In this document: piece by piece, positions 6,569 through 11,981 of the stretch
How positions within the stretch are numbered: the first letter of the stretch is position 1
Layout: the number at the start of each line of letters is the position of its first letter
NCBI GenBank assembly: GCA_937951995.1
Contig: CALGAG010000256.1
Span: 1-15,751, forward strand
Direction of reading: 5' to 3'
From: an uncultured Bacillota bacterium
GTDB taxonomy: Bacteria; Bacillota; Clostridia; Tissierellales; Tissierellaceae
DNA length: 15,751 bases
Notes under the pieces: model-generated
Told to the model about the DNA's origin: nothing
Database searches by the model: none
What the model saw: the letters and a program-made list of their open reading frames with translations, nothing else
Program-made: the position numbers and the translations under genes

Positions 6569-7588
6569 ATGGAAAACAATAAAGATTATATATTAGAGGT
6601 AAATGGATTAAAAACCTCCTTCTATACCCATGTGGGAGAGGTCCAGGCCGTCCGTGGCATAGACTTCAAACTGAAAAGCGGAGATGTAATGGGGATAGTT
6701 GGAGAATCGGGTAGTGGAAAAAGCGTTACTGCCCGTTCTGTTATGAAGCTTATAGAACACCCGGGAGTTATCAAGGAAGGCAGTATAATATTTGATGGAA
6801 AGGACATTACTGGATTCAGCGACCAAAAGATGTCCAACATCAGAGGTAATGACATGGCCATGATCTTCCAGGATCCAATGACTTCATTGAACCCGGTGTT
6901 CAGGATAGAAGACCAGATGACAGAGGTAATCAGAAGACACCAGAAGGTAAGCCATAGGGAAGCCAAGGAAAAGGCCATAGAAATGCTTCACCTTGTTGGG
7001 ATACCTGAGCCTGCAAAGAGAATAAGGTCATATCCACACGAATTTTCGGGTGGAATGAGACAGAGGGTTATGATTGCAATGGCCCTGTCCTGCAATCCCA
7101 AGCTTCTCATAGCGGATGAGCCGACAACTGCTCTTGATGTTACAATTCAGGCACAGATCCTTGACATAATGAGAGATATCTCCACAAAGCTTGACACGGC
7201 TATCATCCTGATCACCCATGACCTTGGTGTAATTGCAGAAACCTGCACAGACCTTGTTGTCATGTATGGGGGGATGCCAATGGAGAAGGGAAGCGTTGAG
7301 GATATTTTCGAAAGTCCTCAGCACCCATATACAAGAGGCCTCCTAAAGTCAGTGCCTAGAATGGATACAGAGGAAAAAGGAAGATTGAAGCCAATTGCCG
7401 GATCACCCCCGGACCTTCTGTCGCCACCTGCGGGGTGTCCCTTCTCAACAAGATGTCCAAACGTTATGCAGATTTGCACGGAACAAGCACCTCCCATGTT
7501 CAGCGTAGGGGAGAAACACACTTCAGCCTGCTGGTTGATGCATGAGGATGCACCTGAGGTTGAAGGCTACAGAAAGGGGGCTTTATAA
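6569..7588 (+). CDS. oppD: Oligopeptide ABC transporter ATP-binding protein OppD
   Basis: One of two cytoplasmic ATPases that drive peptide import through OppBC. All nucleotide-binding motifs are intact: Walker A GESGSGKS (45-52), Q-loop Gln101 in MIFQDP, signature FSGGMRQR (159-166), Walker B LLIADEPT (179-186) followed by the D-loop SALD-equivalent TALD, and His217 of the switch. The C-terminal Opp/Dpp extension carries cysteines 290, 296, 303 and 321; in related DppD proteins such cysteines bind a 4Fe-4S cluster, so the same is possible here (inference). Its 339 residues are normal. The ATG at 6569 has AGGGAG eight bases upstream, 12 bp after oppC; oppF begins one base after its stop. Confidence 0.95.
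   Translation: MENNKDYILEVNGLKTSFYTHVGEVQAVRGIDFKLKSGDVMGIVGESGSGKSVTARSVMKLIEHPGVIKEGSIIFDGKDITGFSDQKMSNIRGNDMAMIFQDPMTSLNPVFRIEDQMTEVIRRHQKVSHREAKEKAIEMLHLVGIPEPAKRIRSYPHEFSGGMRQRVMIAMALSCNPKLLIADEPTTALDVTIQAQILDIMRDISTKLDTAIILITHDLGVIAETCTDLVVMYGGMPMEKGSVEDIFESPQHPYTRGLLKSVPRMDTEEKGRLKPIAGSPPDLLSPPAGCPFSTRCPNVMQICTEQAPPMFSVGEKHTSACWLMHEDAPEVEGYRKGAL
7573..7580 (+). promoter_or_regulatory. Ribosome binding site that sets the oppF start
   Basis: AAAGGGGG, inside the last codons of oppD, is 9 bases before the ATG at 7590. The frame stays open to an ATG at 7542, but the 16 extra residues are not family-like and would require translation starting deep within oppD. The shorter form is preferred. 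Confidence 0.75.
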
Positions 7589-7589
7589 T

Positions 7590-8570
7590 ATGGAGGAGAG
7601 AAAGCCACTTCTACAATTACAGAACCTAAAGAAATACTTCGATGTAAGTACGGGCTTCTTTAAAAGGGAGCAGGCATACCTGACTGCCGTTGACGATGTT
7701 TCCTTTGATATCTACAAGGGAGAGACCTTCGGTCTTGTTGGTGAGTCCGGCTGTGGAAAATCAACCCTTGGAAGAAGCGTTGTAAGACTTTATGAGCCAA
7801 CTGGAGGAAAGATAATATACGATGGGGATGACATAACAAACCTATCCCAGAATGAGATGATGAAGTACAGGAAGAGACTTCAGATGATCTTCCAGGATCC
7901 ATATGCATCTCTTAACACACGTTTGACTGTTTCAGAGATTATCGGAGAGGGTATAGAAACCCATAACCTGTACTCCGGCAAGGAGAAGCTGGAAAAGATA
8001 TATGACCTTTTACAGACAGTAGGCCTGAAGAGAGAGCACGCCAGCAGGTATCCCCATGAATTCTCAGGGGGACAGAGACAGCGTATAGGTATTGCAAGGT
8101 CCCTTGCTGTCGAGCCGGAGCTTGTGGTGTGTGACGAGCCTATATCAGCCCTTGACGTATCAATACAGGCACAGGTTGTAAACATGCTTGAAGACCTGCA
8201 GAACGATATGGGACTTACTTACCTGTTCATAGCCCACGACCTGTCAATGGTTAAGCATATATCCGACCGTATAGGTGTAATGTACCTTGGAAAAATGATG
8301 GAGATAACAACCAGTGTCGAGCTTTACAAGAATCCACTCCATCCATACACCCAGGCGCTTTTATCAGCCATACCCATCCCTGATCCCAAGCAGAACAAGA
8401 TGCACAAGAGGATCATCCTCCAGGGAGATGTGAAAAGTCCGATAAACCCACCTGAAGGGTGTAGATTCAGTTCCAGATGCCGCTACTGCATGGACATCTG
8501 TACTGAGGTGACACCAGAGCTTAGAGAGGTTGAGCCAGGTCATTTTGTGGCCTGCCATCTTGTCAAATAA
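7590..8570 (+). CDS. oppF: Oligopeptide ABC transporter ATP-binding protein OppF
   Basis: Second ATPase of the importer; it forms a heterodimer with OppD. The 326-residue protein has Walker A GESGCGKS (51-58), Q-loop Gln102, signature FSGGQRQR (158-165), Walker B VVCDEPIS (179-186), ISALD D-loop and His216. The region before Walker A (YFDVSTGFFKREQAYLTAVDDVSF) is the OppF-type insertion that distinguishes it from OppD. The C-terminal domain has Cys291, 297, 300, 304 and 322, again close to the metal-cluster pattern of the Opp/Dpp family. Both ATP sites look competent, so the pair is not degenerate. It is the last gene of the oppBCDF unit; the -35 box of the oppA promoter begins inside its final codons. 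Confidence 0.95.
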   Translation: MEERKPLLQLQNLKKYFDVSTGFFKREQAYLTAVDDVSFDIYKGETFGLVGESGCGKSTLGRSVVRLYEPTGGKIIYDGDDITNLSQNEMMKYRKRLQMIFQDPYASLNTRLTVSEIIGEGIETHNLYSGKEKLEKIYDLLQTVGLKREHASRYPHEFSGGQRQRIGIARSLAVEPELVVCDEPISALDVSIQAQVVNMLEDLQNDMGLTYLFIAHDLSMVKHISDRIGVMYLGKMMEITTSVELYKNPLHPYTQALLSAIPIPDPKQNKMHKRIILQGDVKSPINPPEGCRFSSRCRYCMDICTEVTPELREVEPGHFVACHLVK

Positions 8571-8587
8571 TGAATTTGTGGTATAAT
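8560..8587 (+). promoter_or_regulatory. Strong promoter of oppA (TTGTCA-16-TATAAT)
   Basis: TTGTCA at 8560-8565 overlaps the end of oppF (stop codon at 8568-8570). A consensus TATAAT lies at 8582-8587, preceded by TGG (extended -10). Transcription would start near 8594, giving a leader of about 110 bases. A separate promoter lets the binding protein be made in excess over the membrane complex, as is usual for binding-protein-dependent transporters. Confidence 0.85.
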
Positions 8588-8644
8588 AGAGTATATTAAA
8601 AATTTTCTCAATATTTACCACGTTTGTGCAGGGACTTAAAGAAG

Positions 8645-8675
8645 TATTTAATCCAGGATCTGCCTGGTTTAAATA
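8645..8675 (+). promoter_or_regulatory. Stem-loop in the oppA leader
   Basis: The arms TATTTAATCCAGG (8645-8657) and CCTGGTTTAAATA (8663-8675) pair over 13 positions with one T-T mismatch, around an ATCTG loop. No T run follows, so it is not an intrinsic terminator. It ends 17 bases before the AAGGAGG ribosome binding site (8693-8699). It could stabilise the abundant oppA mRNA 5' end or serve as a protein-binding site. Confidence 0.7.
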
Positions 8676-8706
8676 AGGCAACATACATCATTAAGGAGGG
8701 GAAAAA

Positions 8707-10371
8707 ATGAACAAGAAACTATTAGCGTTAATGTTGGTCCTGGCAATGTCAATCACAGTATTGGCTGGATGTAGCCAACCAGCAGAAGAACCAGCAGAGC
8801 AACCAGCTGAGCAGCCAGCAGAACAGCCAGCAGAAGAGCCTGCATCAGGAGAGTCAGTTTTCCATTGGAATATAGGCGCTGACCCTAAGACTATCGACCC
8901 TGTTCTTAACGGAGCAAGTGACGGTGGAGACGTAATCAACCAAACATTTGAGGGACTAGTAAGAGAGAAAAGTGGAGAAATCTATCCTGGTATCGCTGAG
9001 AGCTGGGACGTATCAGAAGACGGCATGACTGTAACATTCCATTTGAGAGAGTCAAACTGGTCAGACGGTTCACCACTTACAGCACATGACTTTGTTTATT
9101 CCTGGAAAAGAGGAATGGATCCAGCAACAGCATCAGAGTATGCTTGGATTTGGGAATACACAAACATAGTTGGAGCATTTGATGCGGTAAACGGAGCTTC
9201 ATTGGACGAGGTTGGAATAGCAGCAGTTGATGACTACACACTGGAAGTTCAACTTGAAACTCCAACAGATTATATCGTAAGTTTGCTTTCATTCTACCAC
9301 TTCCTGCCAACCAAGCAAGAAGCAGTTGAAGCCGGAGCAGATGGAGCATGGGCAAAGGATCCAGCAAATGCAATATCAAACGGACCTTTCAAATTGACAA
9401 GCTACACAATCGGCGGCGGACTTACACTTGTTAAGAACGATGAATACTGGAATGCAGATGCCGTTAAGATTGACAGAATCGAAGGTAAATTTATCGACGA
9501 GGCATCAACGGCTTACCAGGCATATCAGAGTGGAGAGCTTCATTTCCTTCCTGATGTACCAGCAGCTGAAATACCAAGATTGATGGCAGAAGATCCTAAC
9601 TTCTACGTGTTCCCACTACTTGGAACATACTACTACAACTTCAACATGGACCTGCCACAGTTCCAGGATGTAAGAGTTAGAAAAGCCATGAACCTTGCAA
9701 TAGACAGATCTCTTATAACAGAGACTATGGCTTCAGGTCAGATTCCAGCAGCTGGATTCGTTCCAGTAGGATTCCTTGACCACGAAGGAAATGACTTTGC
9801 AGAGAAATCCGGAACCTACGGAATTCCAACTGATGACAGTGCTATAGAAGAAGCAAAAGCACTTATGGCAGAAGCTGGATATCCAAATGGAGAAGGCTTC
9901 CCAGAGTTTACAATCATGTACAACACTTCAGAAGGACACCAGCAAGTTGCTGAACTTGTTCAGGAAATGCTAAGAACCAACCTTGGACTTAAGATTAACC
10001 TTGAGAACCAAGAGTGGGCAGTATTCCAGGATACAAGAAAAGAAGGCGACTACGAAGTGGCCAGAGGTGGATGGTTGACAGACTTTATGGACCCAATGGG
10101 ACTACTTGCAATCTTCACAACAGAAAATGCATACAACGATCCTAACTATAGTAACGCTAGATATGACGAGCTTCTTTCAAATGCTGCCAAGACTAGAGGA
10201 GCAGAGCACTTTGAGGCACTTTACGAAGCACAGGAAATTCTTATGACAGAACTTCCAGTTATACCTGTTTACTACTATACAGACGTTATGTTGGTTTCTC
10301 CAGACCTAGTAGGATGGGACAGATCAGTTCTTGGAACTATCGACTTCTCAGCTGCTGAACTGGTAAACTAG
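8707..10371 (+). CDS. oppA: Oligopeptide-binding lipoprotein OppA
   Basis: Extracytoplasmic solute-binding protein that captures peptides and delivers them to OppBC. The 554-residue precursor has a lipoprotein signal peptide: MNKK, a hydrophobic stretch (5-19) and lipobox VLAGC with Cys22 as lipidation site. A low-complexity linker of Pro-Ala-Glu-Glu/Gln repeats (25-46) then separates the anchor from the domain. The mature part is a typical SBP_bac_5 protein: WNIGADPKTIDPVLN near 54-68, TFEGLVREKSGEIYPGIAESWDVSEDGMTVTFHLRESNWSDG is recognisable in parts (TFEGL, AESWDVSEDG, TFHLR, NWSDG, AHDFVYSWKR). AAGGAGG at 8693-8699 supports the ATG. It is transcribed from its own promoter and ends in its own terminator, downstream of oppBCDF, an order that fits high expression. 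Specificity for peptide length cannot be read from sequence. Confidence 0.95.
   Translation: MNKKLLALMLVLAMSITVLAGCSQPAEEPAEQPAEQPAEQPAEEPASGESVFHWNIGADPKTIDPVLNGASDGGDVINQTFEGLVREKSGEIYPGIAESWDVSEDGMTVTFHLRESNWSDGSPLTAHDFVYSWKRGMDPATASEYAWIWEYTNIVGAFDAVNGASLDEVGIAAVDDYTLEVQLETPTDYIVSLLSFYHFLPTKQEAVEAGADGAWAKDPANAISNGPFKLTSYTIGGGLTLVKNDEYWNADAVKIDRIEGKFIDEASTAYQAYQSGELHFLPDVPAAEIPRLMAEDPNFYVFPLLGTYYYNFNMDLPQFQDVRVRKAMNLAIDRSLITETMASGQIPAAGFVPVGFLDHEGNDFAEKSGTYGIPTDDSAIEEAKALMAEAGYPNGEGFPEFTIMYNTSEGHQQVAELVQEMLRTNLGLKINLENQEWAVFQDTRKEGDYEVARGGWLTDFMDPMGLLAIFTTENAYNDPNYSNARYDELLSNAAKTRGAEHFEALYEAQEILMTELPVIPVYYYTDVMLVSPDLVGWDRSVLGTIDFSAAELVN
8779..8838 (+). repeat. Five 12-bp tandem repeats encoding Pro-Ala-Glu-Glu/Gln
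   Basis: Units of the type CCAGCAGAAGAA begin at 8779, 8791, 8803, 8815 and 8827, differing at one to three positions, and a partial unit (CCTGCA) follows. They encode the PAEE/PAEQ linker between the lipidated cysteine and the binding domain of OppA. Being in multiples of three bases, copy-number changes would lengthen or shorten the linker without a frameshift. Confidence 0.9.
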
Positions 10372-10389
10372 TACAATAAGCAGATCATT

Positions 10390-10419
10390 AACCGCTGGCC
10401 TTTGGCCAGCGGTTTTTTT
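10390..10419 (+). terminator. Intrinsic terminator of oppA
   Basis: AACCGCTGGCC (10390-10400) and GGCCAGCGGTT (10404-10414) form a perfect GC-rich stem with a TTT loop, followed by a run of seven T at 10413-10419. It lies 18 bp after the oppA stop codon. Confidence 0.96.
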
Positions 10420-10438
10420 AGGATAAATTTCGAGGCAG

Positions 10439-10452
10439 TAAACAATTGTTTA
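10439..10452 (+). promoter_or_regulatory. Perfect 14-bp palindrome over the MFS -35 box, probable operator
   Basis: TAAACAATTGTTTA is a perfect inverted repeat. Its right half contains the proposed -35 hexamer TTGTTT (10446-10451). Such a site would suit a dimeric repressor of the MarR, TetR or GntR kind, but I cannot name the regulator and no regulator gene is adjacent. Confidence 0.55.
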
Positions 10453-10474
10453 TCCCTCCCACTTGTGATAGAAT
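10446..10474 (+). promoter_or_regulatory. Probable promoter of the MFS gene (TTGTTT-17-TAGAAT)
   Basis: TAGAAT at 10469-10474 with TGA before it forms an extended -10; TTGTTT at 10446-10451 lies 17 bp upstream but is a poor -35. The weak -35 under a palindrome suggests a regulated promoter. The predicted start near 10481 leaves a short leader. Confidence 0.6.
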
Positions 10475-10507
10475 AACATCTATACGTATTTTGAAAGAAG
10501 GGACCAT

Positions 10508-11710
10508 ATGGACAAGAGATACAAGAAGGTGATGCTTTTTTCGTCACTTATTTTCATAACTGCAAACTTTCATCATCCGGTTAACCCAACCTACTTTACA
10601 ATGCTGGACCTTCCCAGCCACGTTTTTGGAACATCATTTGCAATGATGGTCTTTGCATCCTTCCTGACATCTCCTCTTTGGGGAAGCTGGGGGGACAACA
10701 AGAGCAGGAAGATGACCCTGGTATATGCAACCATCCTATACGGATCCGCACAGATAGTATACGGACTGGCCAACAACATCTGGCAGATCCTCGCGATCAG
10801 AGCCATTGCCGGCCTGTTTACAGGAGGCTTCATGGTAGGGCTGATGGCCATGATAGTGGATGTAAGCAGTGTGGACAAGAGAGGAGAAAGGATAGCCGCC
10901 TATTCCGCCCTTATGAGCGTTTCAATGGCAGTAGGCTTTCTTACGGGAGGAGCCTTGGGCTATCTTCCAATCAGATATGTATTCTTTATACAGGGCGGTG
11001 TGATGATACTTATAGGACTTTCCATATATTTCTTTATGGAGGAATCAAATAGCCCTTTGAGGAAGGGGTCAAAGCCCCAGTTCATCTGGAACATACTCGG
11101 TGAGAAGGAGAAGCGGGAAGCTGTCTTTACACCATGGATCCTCTTATTTTTGGGGATCACTTTCTTTGCCTTTGTGGCATTTTCAAGCAATAATAACGCA
11201 TTCAATTACTATCTCAGGGATGAATTGAACTTTGAGCCCATAGTAAATGGAATCTGGAAGGCTACAACCGGAATAATAGGCCTTGTGGCAAATCTAACCA
11301 TCAATGTGTGGATAGTAAGAAAAACAGAGCTGAAGACATCCATGAGGATACTCCTTGGACTTGCCCTCATGTCTGCAACCATGATATACCTTAAGGATTC
11401 AACATATCCATTTATGATTTGGAGTCTTTTCTACTTCACATTTCATACAATTCTATTTCCTCTACTCCAGAATTTTGCAGTTGAGGACTCCCAGCACGGT
11501 GCCGGATTCATGTCTGGAATATTCAATGCAGTAAAGGCACTGGGGGAAATGTCTGGGGCAATCATTGCAGGCTTTGCTTATGGACTTGGAAGCAAGGTCC
11601 CCTTTCTCCTGGCAGCAGCAGCCCTTCTTATAGCCTTGCTATTGGGTTTTGTTCAGAGCATGGGAAAGAATGAAGCCGGAATACTTGCAAGGGGAGACAA
11701 AAACATATAA
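10508..11710 (+). CDS. Major facilitator superfamily (MFS) transporter, substrate unknown
   Basis: A 400-residue, strongly hydrophobic membrane protein whose length and pattern fit a 12-helix MFS carrier. The clearest signature is motif A between helices 2 and 3, GSWGDNKSRKMTLV (59-72), with the Gly-Asp-Arg-Lys arrangement of the family. GERIAAYSALMSVSMAVGFLTGGALGY (about 126-152) resembles the helix 4-5 region of drug/proton antiporters. A polar central loop (about 175-210) divides the halves. Homologues are often annotated as multidrug efflux or sugar transporters, but nothing here identifies the substrate. The ATG follows AAGGGA at 10498-10503. It probably shares a transcript with the 33-codon gene that begins 36 bp downstream, under a promoter overlapped by a palindrome. 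Confidence 0.85.
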   Translation: MDKRYKKVMLFSSLIFITANFHHPVNPTYFTMLDLPSHVFGTSFAMMVFASFLTSPLWGSWGDNKSRKMTLVYATILYGSAQIVYGLANNIWQILAIRAIAGLFTGGFMVGLMAMIVDVSSVDKRGERIAAYSALMSVSMAVGFLTGGALGYLPIRYVFFIQGGVMILIGLSIYFFMEESNSPLRKGSKPQFIWNILGEKEKREAVFTPWILLFLGITFFAFVAFSSNNNAFNYYLRDELNFEPIVNGIWKATTGIIGLVANLTINVWIVRKTELKTSMRILLGLALMSATMIYLKDSTYPFMIWSLFYFTFHTILFPLLQNFAVEDSQHGAGFMSGIFNAVKALGEMSGAIIAGFAYGLGSKVPFLLAAAALLIALLLGFVQSMGKNEAGILARGDKNI

Positions 11711-11746
11711 AATGGAGTCAAAGGTAAAACATTGGAGGAATACAAA

Positions 11747-11848
11747 ATGCATCTAAGAGACAAGAAGAAGATAACAATGGTCATAGTGATTGTAATAGCA
11801 TTTGCAATGATTGCACCACTTTTGCTGAATGCCCTATATTACATCTAG
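11747..11848 (+). CDS. 33-residue single-span membrane peptide
   Basis: This small open frame has its own good ribosome binding site (GGAGGA, 11734-11739, seven bases before ATG). The product begins MHLRDKKKI, a positively charged head, followed by one hydrophobic helix (about residues 10-30) and a short aromatic end, LYYI. The layout (basic N terminus, single span, about 31-40 residues) resembles small Firmicute membrane peptides such as Prli42 or the DUF4044 group, but the likeness is only general and I do not assign it. It lies 36 bp after the MFS gene and directly before a terminator, so it is probably the last gene of that transcript. It might modulate the transporter or have an unrelated membrane role. 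Confidence 0.7.
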   Translation: MHLRDKKKITMVIVIVIAFAMIAPLLLNALYYI

Positions 11849-11872
11849 AAATTTCATGAAAGATTATCAGTG

Positions 11873-11898
11873 AGCCAGGCCGGGGGGTCTGGTTTTTT
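11873..11898 (+). terminator. Intrinsic terminator after the small membrane gene
   Basis: CCAGGCC (11875-11881) pairs with GGTCTGG (11886-11892), with one G-T wobble, around a GGGG loop; six T follow at 11893-11898. It begins about 25 bp after the stop codon of the 33-codon gene and separates that unit from the protease gene. Confidence 0.85.
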
Positions 11899-11917
11899 CT
11901 TTATATAAGCTTAATTA

Positions 11918-11946
11918 TTGGTATTACAGATTTTCATGGGTATATA
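11918..11946 (+). promoter_or_regulatory. Possible promoter of the Lon-like protease gene
   Basis: TTGGTA (11918-11923) is followed after 17 bp by TATATA (11941-11946). The overlapping TACAAT at 11945-11950 is a better -10 but has a poor -35. The position just past the upstream terminator is right, the hexamers are mediocre. I see no CIRCE or CtsR heat-shock operator here. Confidence 0.4.
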
Positions 11947-11969
11947 CAATGTAAGTGAAACTCTAGCAG

Positions 11970-11974
11970 GGAGG
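11970..11974 (+). promoter_or_regulatory. Ribosome binding site favouring a GTG start for the Lon-like protease
   Basis: GGAGG at 11970-11974 is only one base from the ATG at 11976 but seven bases from the in-frame GTG at 11982. Normal spacing therefore favours GTG, which removes two residues (Met-Ile) from the longer reading. Confidence 0.7.
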
Positions 11975-11981
11975 GATGATA

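Noticed and set aside
7542..7589. Upstream ATG extending OppF by 16 residues into oppD
   Set aside because: The extra residues are unlike OppF, and AAAGGGGG is well placed for the ATG at 7590.
8691..8939. Minus-strand open frame opposite the start of oppA with an alternating Ser-Ala-Gly-Cys repeat
   Set aside because: It is the shadow of the PAEE/PAEQ tandem repeat and has no ribosome binding site.
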